From: Brasilonema angustatum HA4187-MV1
Lineage (GTDB): Bacteria; Cyanobacteriota; Cyanobacteriia; Cyanobacteriales; Nostocaceae
DNA length: 64,000 bases
Reading direction: 5' to 3'
Assembly: GCA_019359695.1 (NCBI GenBank)
Contig: JAHHGV010000044.1
Coordinates: 1 to 64,000 of the forward strand
Shown here one piece after another: positions 1 to 8,874 of this stretch. Both the position numbers and the translations under genes were made by a program. How positions within the stretch are numbered: position 1 is the stretch's first letter; each line of letters opens with the position of its first letter. Below the pieces are notes generated by a model that worked only from the letters and a program-made list of their open reading frames with translations, was not told the origin of the DNA and did not search any database.

Positions 1-141
1 CCTAAATCCGTAACTTCTTGCGTGGAAGGTTGCTTCGTGTGCTGGTTCTAATGCGTATTTTGCAAGGCATTGCCATGCTCTATCTGCAATAGTAGGTACT
101 TTCAGTATTCGGTACGTTCCGTCCTTTGTCGTGACACTTGG
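1..141 (-). pseudogene. Group II intron-type reverse transcriptase fragment
   Basis: The minus strand from 141 to 1 is open and reads 47 codons, including VPTIADRAWQCLAKYALEP and, at the left edge, a SYGFR motif. This is the RT1/RT2 region typical of group II intron-encoded reverse transcriptases. The frame has a TGA at 144-142, and the sequence beyond that encodes the HEAT-repeat protein on the other strand, so the amino-terminal part of the RT is missing here. The fragment continues past the left edge of the window. It is probably an inactive remnant, or a rearranged junction. Confidence 0.7.
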
Positions 142-1192
142 TCAAGTAAACTTGCAGATGTACCAGAAGCTACAAGAAGCCCTCAACCACTCAGGCTCGT
201 ACATGAGAAGCAACGCGGCATCTGCTTTGGGTAATATTGGCAACTCCCGAGCAGTGGATGCTTTAATTGCTGCTCTCAACCACTCAGACTGGTACGTAAG
301 ATGCAAAGCGGCACAAGCTTTGGGTAAGATTGGCTCCTCCCAAGCAGTGGATGCTTTAATTGCTGCCTTCAACGACTCAGACTCGAACGTGAGATGGAAC
401 GCGGCATATGCTTTGAGTAAAATTGACTACTCCCAAGCAGTGGATGCTTTAATTGCTGCCTTCAACGACTCAGACTCGGATCTGAAATGGAAGGTGGCAG
501 AAGCTTTGTGTAAGATTGGCTCCTCCCAAGCAGTGGATGCTTTAATTGCTGCTCTCAACCACTCAGACTCGGACGTGAGATGGAACGCGGCATATGCTTT
601 GAGTAAAATTGACTACTCCCAAGTAGTAGATGCTTTAATTGCTGCCCTCAACCACTCAGACTCGGACGTGGGATGGAAGGTGGCAGAAGCTTTGGGTAAG
701 ATTGACAACTGGCAAGCAGTAGATGCTTTAATTGCTGCCCTCAACCACTCAAACTCAGACGTGAGAAGGTACGCAATATATGTTTTGGGTAAGATTGACA
801 ACTGCCAAGCAGTGGATGCTTTAATTGCTGCTCTCAACCACTCAGACTCAGACGTGAGAAGGTACGCGGCAGAAGCTTTGGGTGAAATTGGCTCCTCCCA
901 AGCGGTGGATGCTTTAATTGCTGTTCTCAACCACTCAGACTGGTACGTAAGATGCAAAGCGGCAGAAGCTTTGGGTGAGATTGGCAATCCAGAAACTTTG
1001 GCAAAGCTGATCCAATTTCCTGAAATAAACATTTATGATAGTGACATATTTATCTCAGCAAGGACATTAGCGGTTCGATTCAGCAAGCAAGGACTACTCA
1101 GCAAGCGGGGCAAGCCTTTGATTCCCGTCTATCCTGAGTTAGTGAAATTCATACCGATATGGGCATTTGTGAAGCGCCACATACGATTTTAG
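131..1192 (+). CDS. HEAT-repeat (PBS lyase-like) protein, possibly 5'-truncated
   Basis: This 353-residue protein contains eight full copies and one partial copy of a 31-residue HEAT repeat. The unit begins AVDALIAALNHSD and continues with VR, an alanine-rich helix and GKIGSSQ. The copies are almost identical at DNA level (93-bp units), so the array has expanded or been homogenised recently. The last 80 residues are not repetitive. HEAT arrays form solenoid protein-binding scaffolds, and in cyanobacteria related ones include phycobilin lyases, but nothing here shows a lyase. The GTG at 131 lies inside sequence antisense to the RT fragment, so the true start may be ATG at 158 or the original 5' end may be lost. 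No ribosome-binding site is visible at either start. Confidence 0.8.
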   Translation: MTLGQVNLQMYQKLQEALNHSGSYMRSNAASALGNIGNSRAVDALIAALNHSDWYVRCKAAQALGKIGSSQAVDALIAAFNDSDSNVRWNAAYALSKIDYSQAVDALIAAFNDSDSDLKWKVAEALCKIGSSQAVDALIAALNHSDSDVRWNAAYALSKIDYSQVVDALIAALNHSDSDVGWKVAEALGKIDNWQAVDALIAALNHSNSDVRRYAIYVLGKIDNCQAVDALIAALNHSDSDVRRYAAEALGEIGSSQAVDALIAVLNHSDWYVRCKAAEALGEIGNPETLAKLIQFPEINIYDSDIFISARTLAVRFSKQGLLSKRGKPLIPVYPELVKFIPIWAFVKRHIRF

Positions 1193-1233
1193 ATTTTGTC
1201 TTTTCGCTTTTTGATTTAGATTGATTTAATGCT

Positions 1234-1343
1234 TGTCATTGCGTTAGCGCAGCGTGCCCGGAGGGCATACGTAACGGAGTGAAGCGAAGCAATCGCAAGT
1301 GCTTGGGATTGCTTCATTGCGCTTCGCTCCATTCGCAATGACA
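1234..1343. repeat. Dispersed palindromic repeat, copy 1
   Basis: A 110-bp element is bounded by the inverted ends TGTCATTGCG and CGCAATGACA and is GC-rich inside. A second copy with the same ends and the shared internal stretch GTGCCCGGAGGGCATACG lies at 10108-10230, next to a truncated RAYT-like transposase. The size and palindromic ends suggest a non-autonomous, REP/MITE-like element. Confidence 0.75.
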
Positions 1344-1377
1344 TATCACAAGTATTTTGCTGGATATGATATCAAGG

Positions 1378-1438
1378 GGCGATGCTCCAGAGGAGCCGCT
1401 GAGCGTAAAGCGCACGCTACGCGAACGCGATCGCACAA
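1378..1438. repeat. GC-rich dispersed short repeat
   Basis: This GC-rich patch contains short palindromic words and a HIP1-like GCGATCGC. It resembles other GC-rich patches in this window (13737-13832, 32618-32705, 42840-43165). It probably does not code for protein. Confidence 0.4.
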
Positions 1439-1454
1439 AAGACTTATCACAACT

Positions 1455-2036
1455 TCAGGGAAACACCTTAGACAAATCAACAGATAAATCCGGGAAACCA
1501 GGGAGAGTCACAACAGCATGAGGCAAAAAAATCTGCTTGTTCGCATAGCCAAAGTTGCCTTGCAAGTCTTGATAGGGCTGAGTGTAAACTTCCAAACAAC
1601 TTGCCACCAAATTGAATATCCAGTAATTTGAAATTCCAGATTCTGCGTAGAGTGGTAACTTCACTTCCTGATCATACTTGAGCGTAGCATCTGCAACTTC
1701 AGCCACTAGCAAAATATCTGCTTCTTGAGGATGTGCTGCTAGGTAATCGTCAGGACGATAACGCGCTATCACCAAGTCCGGTTCTGGTTCACTATTTGTA
1801 GCTAGAGTAATCGGTTCCTGTCCTCGGACTATTGCCTGTCCTTGTAGGAGTATTATCAATTCTCTAACCAAGCGTGTATTGCAAACAGTATGAGGCGTTC
1901 CTTTAGCTACCATCTGCATGAGTTCTCCGCGAATTAACTCTACCCGGTCATTTTCTGTAAGAAACCCCAACTCAATTAGGCGGTGATAGTCAGCTATTGT
2001 AAAACGTTTGGGAGTAACCGCTGCAAAAGTAGCCAT
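1455..2036 (-). CDS. Uma2 family (DUF820) putative endonuclease
   Basis: This is a 193-residue protein of the Uma2/DUF820 family, which is highly expanded in cyanobacteria and has a PD-(D/E)XK nuclease-like fold. Visible hallmarks are the amino-terminal YHRLIELGFLTENDRVELIRGE, the PEPD acidic motif, and the block VAEVADATLKYDQEVKLPLYAESGI followed by NYWI. These supply the usual acidic and lysine catalytic positions. The length is typical of the family. Its biological role is not established, and it is transcribed alone between the HEAT gene and hpnH. Confidence 0.85.
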   Translation of the reverse strand: MATFAAVTPKRFTIADYHRLIELGFLTENDRVELIRGELMQMVAKGTPHTVCNTRLVRELIILLQGQAIVRGQEPITLATNSEPEPDLVIARYRPDDYLAAHPQEADILLVAEVADATLKYDQEVKLPLYAESGISNYWIFNLVASCLEVYTQPYQDLQGNFGYANKQIFLPHAVVTLPGFPDLSVDLSKVFP

Positions 2037-2172
2037 ACACAGACAACCACTTAGAAATAGGAATTTTGGCTATAAAAACTAGTCTAGCTTGAACAAAAAA
2101 ACTGATTGTGATAGTGCTGGGTGCGGAGTGTGGGTTAAATGGAAAAACACTCTTTTCACGCCCTTCGGGTTC

Positions 2173-2212
2173 GCCAGTCGCCTACGGAGGGAAACCCTCC
2201 TGCAGCGCTGGC
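2173..2212. repeat. 40-bp hairpin repeat, copy 1
   Basis: An imperfect palindrome runs from GCCAGT through the arms GGAGGG and CCCTCC to CTGGC. A near-identical 40-bp copy is at 18395-18434 and a looser one at 60937-60974. Flanking text of the type CCCCTACACCC recurs with the copies. Confidence 0.65.
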
Positions 2213-2269
2213 TCCCCTACACCCTTACACCCTTACAGCCCTATACCCCCTGTGTTTCTTGAAAGCAGA

Positions 2270-3292
2270 TTAGTTCCCCATACCCAAAAGCGCCTTAACC
2301 GATCGCCCGATATTTGTTGGCTGCATCGCATCGATTGCAGCGGTGGGTTCATAACCGCAATGTACCATGCAATCTCTACACTTGGGATTTTTGCTAGCCT
2401 GACCGTATTGACTCCAGTCGGTTTTATCTAATAGTTCTTGGAAAGTTTTGTAGTGACCTTCATTTAGAAGATAACAAGGCTTTTGCCAACCAAGAACACT
2501 ATAGCTGGGACTACCCCAAGGAGTACAATCGTAGTCTTTCTCACCAATGAGAAAATCTAAAAACAATGGGCTATTAATAAAATCCCAGTTTTTCTTGCCT
2601 GCTTTGTAGGGAGCAAAAATTTGCCGGAAGAGTGCCCGTGTTTGTTCGCGTTTGAGAAAATGATCTTGATCCGGTGCCCATTCGTAACTATAGCCAGGGG
2701 AGATCGTCATCCCATCAACACCTAGGGAGGTGAGCAAATCAAACAAGTCCTGCAATTCTTTGGGATCACTACCGTCAAAAACCGTAGTGTTTGTCCCAAC
2801 ACGAAATCCTTTTGCTTTTGCCGCACGAATCGCGCTAATTGCAGTATCAAAGACACCTTTGCGATCCACACAATGATCGTGCCACTCCTTCGTCCCGTCT
2901 AAATGCACACTGAAGGTCAGATATGGGGAAGGTTTAAACTTGTGCAGACTTTTTTCTAGCAACAAGCCATTTGTACATAAGACAATAAACTTTTTGCGTG
3001 CAACCAAACCTCGGACAATTTCATCAATTTGAGGATGGAGCAGGGGTTCGCCTCCAGGAATGGAGACAACTGGTGCGCCACACTCTTCCACTGCAGCAAA
3101 GCATTGCTCAGGAGTCAAGTGTTGCTTGAGTATTTCTTTAGGATGCTGGATTTTGCCACAACCTGGACAAGCCAAATTACACCGGAATAAAGGTTCTAAC
3201 ATCAGAACCAAGGGGAACCGTTTGCGACCCAACACACGTTGAGTCACTATGTACTTACCTATTTCAATAGCTTGTTGTAAATGAATTCCCAT
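2270..3292 (-). CDS. hpnH: Adenosyl-hopene transferase HpnH (radical SAM)
   Basis: HpnH is a radical SAM enzyme that adds the adenosyl moiety to diploptene, giving adenosylhopane, the first step toward C35 extended hopanoids. The 340-residue length fits the family. The cluster motif C38-x3-C42-x2-C45 lies in [16 protein letters not shown] motif ([11 protein letters not shown]) follows, and a late cysteine group ([13 protein letters not shown]) sits near residue 305. It lies 122 bp downstream of hpnA on the same strand, so the two are probably co-transcribed. The hpnG partner that normally follows is not in this window. Confidence 0.93.
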   Translation of the reverse strand: MGIHLQQAIEIGKYIVTQRVLGRKRFPLVLMLEPLFRCNLACPGCGKIQHPKEILKQHLTPEQCFAAVEECGAPVVSIPGGEPLLHPQIDEIVRGLVARKKFIVLCTNGLLLEKSLHKFKPSPYLTFSVHLDGTKEWHDHCVDRKGVFDTAISAIRAAKAKGFRVGTNTTVFDGSDPKELQDLFDLLTSLGVDGMTISPGYSYEWAPDQDHFLKREQTRALFRQIFAPYKAGKKNWDFINSPLFLDFLIGEKDYDCTPWGSPSYSVLGWQKPCYLLNEGHYKTFQELLDKTDWSQYGQASKNPKCRDCMVHCGYEPTAAIDAMQPTNIGRSVKALLGMGN

Positions 3293-3414
3293 AACTGTCC
3301 TCTACACCACTTTGATATAAACTCTAGCCAGCAGCAGTCTGCATTGAACCCATGAGCAAAATGCCCGATGACAATTTTGCATGGTTATGATAATAATCCC
3401 AAAAGTCTCTAATT

Positions 3415-4410
3415 TTATGCTACCTCAAGGTATTTCTCAGCTACAAACCAATTTACGGCGTCTTGTAAAGCTGTTTTGATTGACGTTTGAGGTAAACCTA
3501 GTTCTCGGACTGCTTTGGAAGCATCGTAATACATAGGTTGATGCGCCATGCGAACACCATCTAAAGGAATCGAAGGCGGTTTGCCTAAAGGCGCGAGAAT
3601 TCGTTCATCAATCCAAGCTAAACTCAAGGGTAGCCACGCTGGTACAGATTTTTGAGGAGCACTCAAACCTGTGATTTCGGCAAGTTGGTCTAGTAGCTCT
3701 TTAAGAGTAAGGTTTTGGTTGCCTAAGATATAACGCTCTCCCGTTTTTCCTTTTTCCAAAGCTAATAGGTGTCCCCTCGCCACATCGCCCACATCGATAA
3801 AATTTAAACCCGTATTCAAATAGAAAGGCATTTGCCTTCGCAGAAATCGGAGAATGATATCCCCAGTGGGAGTTGGTTTTATATCCCAAGGACCAATTGG
3901 AGTGCTTGGATTGACTATCACGATATCTTGACCCTGTTTTACGGCTTGTTTTGCTTCCTGCTCAGCTAGATACTTAGACTTCTTATACTGACCAATTAGT
4001 TCCTCAAGAGGACTTTGATGAGTTTCATCCACTACCTTCCCTAGTTCACCTACCCCAATAGCAGCAACGGAACTTGTGTAAACAGTGCGTTCAACACCTG
4101 CTTGACGAGCAGCCGCCAACACATTGCGTGTTCCCAAAACGTTATTCTGGTATAGTACATCTTGGTCAGCTTGCCAAAGGGAATAGTGAGCCGCAACGTG
4201 AAAGAGTACCTGAGCGCCCTGTATTTTCTGGTATAAATCAGGATCGTTCAAGTCACCTTTGACAATCTCTACATCTAAATTCTGTAAATTGTTCAAGGAG
4301 CTGTTAGGACGAACTAAAGCCCGGACTGCATAGCCTTCTTGAAGCAGCAAGCGTGCCAAGTTAGCACCAACAAAACCAGTAGTACCAGTCACAAACGCTC
4401 GAATTGTCAT
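3415..4410 (-). CDS. hpnA: Hopanoid-associated sugar epimerase HpnA (extended SDR)
   Basis: This 331-residue NAD-dependent epimerase/dehydratase of the extended SDR fold has the Rossmann motif GTTGFVG at residues 9-15 and an active-site YxxxK (YKKSK). It matches the HpnA type commonly found beside hopanoid genes. Its substrate is not settled, but a role in making or modifying the sugar-derived side chain of extended hopanoids is assumed. It lies just upstream of hpnH on the minus strand. Confidence 0.87.
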   Translation of the reverse strand: MTIRAFVTGTTGFVGANLARLLLQEGYAVRALVRPNSSLNNLQNLDVEIVKGDLNDPDLYQKIQGAQVLFHVAAHYSLWQADQDVLYQNNVLGTRNVLAAARQAGVERTVYTSSVAAIGVGELGKVVDETHQSPLEELIGQYKKSKYLAEQEAKQAVKQGQDIVIVNPSTPIGPWDIKPTPTGDIILRFLRRQMPFYLNTGLNFIDVGDVARGHLLALEKGKTGERYILGNQNLTLKELLDQLAEITGLSAPQKSVPAWLPLSLAWIDERILAPLGKPPSIPLDGVRMAHQPMYYDASKAVRELGLPQTSIKTALQDAVNWFVAEKYLEVA

Positions 4411-4590
4411 TGGTCGTTTACCTTGCTATCAGGTTGTTAAATAAAATACCCAGGATAGAAAAAATATAAATCACTATAGAAAAATATTGGTGAAGAATGA
4501 AAGGTTTTCTTAGTTTTTTATGGGAAATGGCTTTTTGAAAGTTTTTAGAATAGTAGATAGAAATTTATAATAACGACTAGGAATTTTCTC

Positions 4591-4848
4591 ATGCCCAAAT
4601 GCCTTTTTAATAAAATAATTGTACCTGGCTTACTTTTTTCCTTGCTGGTCATGACAACCGCTTGCAGCAAGGATGAAAGTTATAGTGACTCGAACTCTTC
4701 AGAAGTTAATCAAACAACAGAAATTAGGAATGGTGAAGTTAGAATGAATTGTTCCTCCAGTTCACCAGATAATGAGGTGACTACAACAGCGACTGTTAAT
4801 GGCAGAGAGTACAAGTGTGAAAATGGACGGGCGGTTAGGGTGAGATAA
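4591..4848 (+). CDS. Small putative lipoprotein
   Basis: This 85-residue protein has a short basic amino end, a hydrophobic stretch (IIVPGLLFSLLVM) and a lipobox-like MTTAC, so Cys25 is probably lipidated. The rest is Ser/Asn/Thr-rich and hydrophilic, with two further cysteines that could pair. I recognise no family. It lies on the plus strand between the convergent phnW 3' end (3-bp gap) and the divergent hpnA. Confidence 0.6.
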   Translation: MPKCLFNKIIVPGLLFSLLVMTTACSKDESYSDSNSSEVNQTTEIRNGEVRMNCSSSSPDNEVTTTATVNGREYKCENGRAVRVR

Positions 4849-4851
4849 CGC

Positions 4852-5943
4852 TTAGGTTACTTTAATTTGTGTGATAATTTGCCTGACAACAGCAAGAAAA
4901 CGTTCCATGTCAGCATGGGCGATCGCTCCCATTGTCGAGACTCTAAAGATTGATTTGGCTAAAGTTCCTTGTCCAGCATAAATCACAAAGCCCTGCGCTT
5001 TCAGTTGGTCGTGGAACTCGTCATAGCTCAAATTATCTGGTAAGTTAAAGGCATTCAGGACAACAGATGAACTTGTTGCAGAAAGTAAGGGTTCAATTCC
5101 CATTGCGAGTAACCCGTTCCGCACTAAACTGACAAGTTGGCTGTAATAGCTATGTCTTGCACGCCAGCCCCCTTGTTCTTCCAGTTCTTGCAAAGCTTCT
5201 GCTAAAGCATAGAATGCTTGAACAGATTGGGTAAAAGGAGTACCGCCTTTGTCTTGCTGTTGACAATAAGTCCGCAAATCTAAATATAAGGTGCGTGGGA
5301 TTGTGTCTGCACCTGCCAGCGCATCCCGCCGCACGATGACAAAAGATGTTCCAGGAATTCCATGCAGACACTTATTTGCTGTAGCCGCGCAAGCTGTGAT
5401 TCCCCAAGATTCAAAATTCAGTTCTTCAGCACCAAAACTGCTAACCGCATCTACCAAAAGTTGGATATTTCGTTCCTGACAAATTGTACCTACTTGAGCC
5501 AAATTATTCAGACGCCCTGTTGTGGTTTCGTGATGAACAACGGCGAGGTGAGTGATGTCGTTGTTTTCATCTAGAAGTGTTACCAAATCCTTGATATTGA
5601 TTTCGTCACCCCAAGGATGGTGCAGTGTCAGATATTCAATTCCGTGGATGGTAGCAATTTTGGAGAGTCTTTCACCATACACGCCGTTTTCAATCACCAG
5701 CAACTTGCCGTTTTTTGGAACTAGACTAGTAACCATAGCTTCCATTGCTGCTGTCCCAGAACCTGTCAGCAAAACTGCTGCCCAGCGTTCCCCCGGCAGA
5801 TCGTAGACTTGAAGTAGTTTTTCGCGGATTTGGCTTTGAAGTTGGGAAAATTCCACTTCACGGTGACACAAATCGGGACGTAACAGAGCATTTCTGACGC
5901 GATCGCTAAGATTAACAGGACCAGGATTTAATAAAATTATCAT
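4852..5943 (-). CDS. phnW: 2-aminoethylphosphonate transaminase (PhnW-like, class V)
   Basis: This 363-residue PLP enzyme of the class V aminotransferase fold interconverts phosphonoacetaldehyde and 2-aminoethylphosphonate. It opens with LLNPGPVNLSDRVR and has the phosphate-binding loop GSGTAAMEA (61-69), the ring-stacking aspartate in VDAVSSFG (D165) and the PLP lysine K191 in ATANKCLHG. It starts 4 bp after the phosphonopyruvate decarboxylase stop, so the two form an operon. With pepM nearby and no phosphonatase or C-P lyase visible, it most likely works in the biosynthetic direction, making AEP. Confidence 0.9.
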   Translation of the reverse strand: MIILLNPGPVNLSDRVRNALLRPDLCHREVEFSQLQSQIREKLLQVYDLPGERWAAVLLTGSGTAAMEAMVTSLVPKNGKLLVIENGVYGERLSKIATIHGIEYLTLHHPWGDEINIKDLVTLLDENNDITHLAVVHHETTTGRLNNLAQVGTICQERNIQLLVDAVSSFGAEELNFESWGITACAATANKCLHGIPGTSFVIVRRDALAGADTIPRTLYLDLRTYCQQQDKGGTPFTQSVQAFYALAEALQELEEQGGWRARHSYYSQLVSLVRNGLLAMGIEPLLSATSSSVVLNAFNLPDNLSYDEFHDQLKAQGFVIYAGQGTLAKSIFRVSTMGAIAHADMERFLAVVRQIITQIKVT

Positions 5944-5947
5944 GGAA

Positions 5948-7144
5948 TTAGAAACGAGAATTAATATGAGTCATCAGGCGTTGTAAAACTGCTTCCGGTG
6001 ATATATTAGGTCGGGGTAAGTTGTTGAGCGTTCCCGGACGGATTTTGAGGTGACCGAATTTGGGTTTATTGTTGATTTGTGCTGCAAATAGTGCATCTAA
6101 AAGCAAAGGGTCGTCTCCTTGTAATGTGATCCCATATCCGCACGCTTCGGCAATTTTAGCAAAAGAGATACCTGAAGATACAGTTGCTTGAGCGCCTGTA
6201 GAATCGTGACATTCATTGTCTAAGAGAATATGAATCAAATTAGAACCGCCATAAGTTCCGATGGTTGCAAAATTACCCATACGCATAAGTGCTGCACCAT
6301 CCCCATCAATGACCACAACTTTTAAGTCTGGACGTGCTAAGGAGAGTCCAAGTCCCAGAGATGAAGCACAGCCCATTGAGCCTACCATATAGAGATGTGA
6401 GGAGCGATAAGCCTCTGGCTTGACGCTGCGCGTAACGCAACTGGCAAAGAGTTCGCGTCCTGTATATCCGGTGGTTGCAATTATTACTGTATTTTCAGAA
6501 TCAGTAAGTTCCACAATTCGAGCCAGTGCTTCACTTCGGGAGATACGTTGCTCTTTGTCACCGATAAAAAAGTTTTTGGGAACAGCATTGTTATGGCTTT
6601 CCTCTTGGTTCCGCGATGGGATAGAAGCACGGACAAGCTTATGGGGTGCAACTGTTCCCTTCCGCATAATTAAGGCGTAAGGGCGGCGTTCTTGTTTCAT
6701 ATAAGCTTCAGCTCGTTGCAGGACACGTTCTATCTCTGCTGCTTCTTGAGGAAAATATTCCCAAGGAACAGTCATTGTTTCTAACAATTTATCTGTAATC
6801 TGCCCCATGAGTTCATGCTGTGGTTCATCTTGGAACTGTGGATCACCGCGCAGTGTACAGATAAGTAGCAGTGGAATGCGAAAGATATAAGCAAGGGAAG
6901 TCAATGGGTTAACTGCATTACCCAACCCAGAGTTTTGCATCATGACAACGGCTTTTTTGCCACCAATTGCTGCTCCCGCCGCCGTTGCTAAAGCGTCTCC
7001 TTCATTTGCTGAGGAGATATAAGTGAGTTTGACATCATTGATGACGTAGTTGATGAAAGGGGTGAGAAAGGAACAGGGTACACCAGCATACCACTGAAAG
7101 CCTAAATTGCGAGCAGCTTCTACAAATTCCTCGGCTTGGATCAT
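5948..7144 (-). CDS. ppd: Phosphonopyruvate decarboxylase
   Basis: This 398-residue TPP-dependent enzyme converts phosphonopyruvate to phosphonoacetaldehyde, the step that makes C-P bond formation by PEP mutase effectively irreversible. Visible are the cofactor-activating glutamate in SANEGDALATAAG, NSGLGNAVNPL, and the TPP/metal motif that starts with GDGAAL near residue 280 and ends in the DNECHDSTGAQ segment. The length and single-chain layout match Ppd rather than the split sulfopyruvate decarboxylase. phnW follows directly. Confidence 0.92.
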   Translation of the reverse strand: MIQAEEFVEAARNLGFQWYAGVPCSFLTPFINYVINDVKLTYISSANEGDALATAAGAAIGGKKAVVMMQNSGLGNAVNPLTSLAYIFRIPLLLICTLRGDPQFQDEPQHELMGQITDKLLETMTVPWEYFPQEAAEIERVLQRAEAYMKQERRPYALIMRKGTVAPHKLVRASIPSRNQEESHNNAVPKNFFIGDKEQRISRSEALARIVELTDSENTVIIATTGYTGRELFASCVTRSVKPEAYRSSHLYMVGSMGCASSLGLGLSLARPDLKVVVIDGDGAALMRMGNFATIGTYGGSNLIHILLDNECHDSTGAQATVSSGISFAKIAEACGYGITLQGDDPLLLDALFAAQINNKPKFGHLKIRPGTLNNLPRPNISPEAVLQRLMTHINSRF

Positions 7145-7249
7145 GAGAATAAAATACCTTCAGTTTGAATTAATGTATATTTAATTTTGCATTAGTACTT
7201 ATTGCTATATTAGAAATATTTTTAAGACAATACGTGCGGGGACTTGTCT

Positions 7250-8863
7250 ATGCCTATGGAAGCTTACGCTATATTAGACGGTGGCGGGGTTAAGGGTGCT
7301 GCGCTGGTAGGATGTCTTCAGGCGGCAAAAGATCACGGCATTAAGTTTATAGGCTATGGCGGTACATCCGCTGGAAGTATTGTAGCCTTACTAGCTAGTG
7401 TCGGATATTCCCCAGAAGATATCAAAGAGATAATGATTGAGGAAATTAATTTTAATGATTTTTTGGATGGTACTGACAAAGACTTGGAACGTTTCAAAAA
7501 ATTTCCTAAAGGATTTCTCACTTCTTTTTTTAAAAATCTCTTTTTATGGCAAAATAAAGATTTAATTGACAAGCTTAATGAAAAATTAGGACTATGCGAT
7601 GCCATAACACTTACTAAATTTCTTTTAGAAAAAATCAAAGATAGCCCCAAAGTACAAAACAGTAATTCAGATTTAAGAAAAAAAATCGAAAAAGCAACAG
7701 ATATTAATTTCCAAGATCTCAAAAAGTTAAAATGTGACCCTCTCAAAGTTGTTGCTTCCGATCTTATAAGCCAGAAAGCTGTAATATACCCACAAGATGA
7801 AGGAGAAGAGGCTTTAAATTATTCCGTTATTAAAGCAGTACGGGCGTCGATGTGTTTCCCGTTTGTTTTTACTCCAGTTAGACAAGAAAATGGCAGTGTC
7901 TTGGTAGATGGTGGGTTAAGTAGCAACTTGCCAATATTCCTCTTTCAGAAAGAGAGGTCTATTGATCACAAACCAGTAATAGCATTTGATTTGTGTGACG
8001 AGGAAGATAACATCGCTGCTCAGACTAACAAGACGAAAGAATATCAACTAGGTGAGTTGCTTGGAGATATGCTGGCAACAGTACTAGAGTCAAGCGATGA
8101 CTTACTAAGGCAGGTGATAGATAATATTTATCATGTACGCATTCCTTTACGAAAAGATATAGATACACTTGACTTTTCAATTGATAAAGAGAAAAGAAAA
8201 CAACTTTTTGATAAAGGACATAGTGTTACTTCGAGCTTCATAGTAACCAATTTATTTGTATGGAAACAAGCCAAAAATACCGTAGAACGACTGCAAGCCC
8301 TACATGCTCCTCCGCGTCTGGTTCAACCTATACTAAAAACAGTTGTGAGAGAACTGGAAGAAAGCCCTAGACTCAGTAATTGTCGTTCCTATATTATGTT
8401 GCCAACTGACGAAGGTAAATTCGCTGTTGTCTATCAGTACGGTATGGATGATGATCCAGATATTGATTGGGAAATAGAAATGAATAATGGAGGGGCTTGG
8501 TCGGAGATTTGGAATAATCGAAAACCTAATCTTCAAAATATTGAAGTTCTTAGAAAAAACATTTCTGAATATAACATTACCAAAGCTCAAGTCAACAAAA
8601 TACCAAAGGATAAAAAGACTACAGTTGTTGTTCCCATATTTGACTGGAAAATAATTACGGAACTTACAGATAATCAATATGAAGAGTTTCAAAATTCTAA
8701 TTTTCAAAATTTCCAAGATATTATTGACCAATATGCTCTGATTGGAATTCTGTGTATAGATACCAGCACTCCTACTCGGGATATACTTAATTCTCAAAGA
8801 TTTGGAAATGTTTACCGCAGTATAATGGTAAAAGCTAGTATTCTATCAGGAATATTAAGATAG
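7250..8863 (+). CDS. Patatin-like phospholipase with C-terminal GAF-like domain
   Basis: The amino half is a patatin lipase: GGGVKG oxyanion loop (residues 12-17), the nucleophile elbow GTSAG around residue 40, and the catalytic aspartate in VDGGLSSNLP. Residues beyond about 370 (SYIMLPTDEGKFAVVYQYGM through IGILCIDTSTP) look like a GAF sensor domain. A fusion of this kind suggests a phospholipase switched by a ligand. I chose the ATG at 7250; the frame also has a TTG at 7244 and an ATG at 7256. The gene is clearly more AT-rich than its neighbours and runs against the phosphonate genes, suggesting insertion. No CD-NTase is nearby, so a CBASS assignment is not supported. Confidence 0.8.
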   Translation: MPMEAYAILDGGGVKGAALVGCLQAAKDHGIKFIGYGGTSAGSIVALLASVGYSPEDIKEIMIEEINFNDFLDGTDKDLERFKKFPKGFLTSFFKNLFLWQNKDLIDKLNEKLGLCDAITLTKFLLEKIKDSPKVQNSNSDLRKKIEKATDINFQDLKKLKCDPLKVVASDLISQKAVIYPQDEGEEALNYSVIKAVRASMCFPFVFTPVRQENGSVLVDGGLSSNLPIFLFQKERSIDHKPVIAFDLCDEEDNIAAQTNKTKEYQLGELLGDMLATVLESSDDLLRQVIDNIYHVRIPLRKDIDTLDFSIDKEKRKQLFDKGHSVTSSFIVTNLFVWKQAKNTVERLQALHAPPRLVQPILKTVVRELEESPRLSNCRSYIMLPTDEGKFAVVYQYGMDDDPDIDWEIEMNNGGAWSEIWNNRKPNLQNIEVLRKNISEYNITKAQVNKIPKDKKTTVVVPIFDWKIITELTDNQYEEFQNSNFQNFQDIIDQYALIGILCIDTSTPTRDILNSQRFGNVYRSIMVKASILSGILR

Positions 8864-8874
8864 AGGATGAGATT

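Noticed and set aside
142-1032. Minus-strand open frames across the HEAT gene
   Set aside because: They arise from the antisense of the 93-bp repeat and their protein text (KASTAWEEPILPKA) is repeat artefact; the plus-strand frame gives a clean HEAT solenoid.
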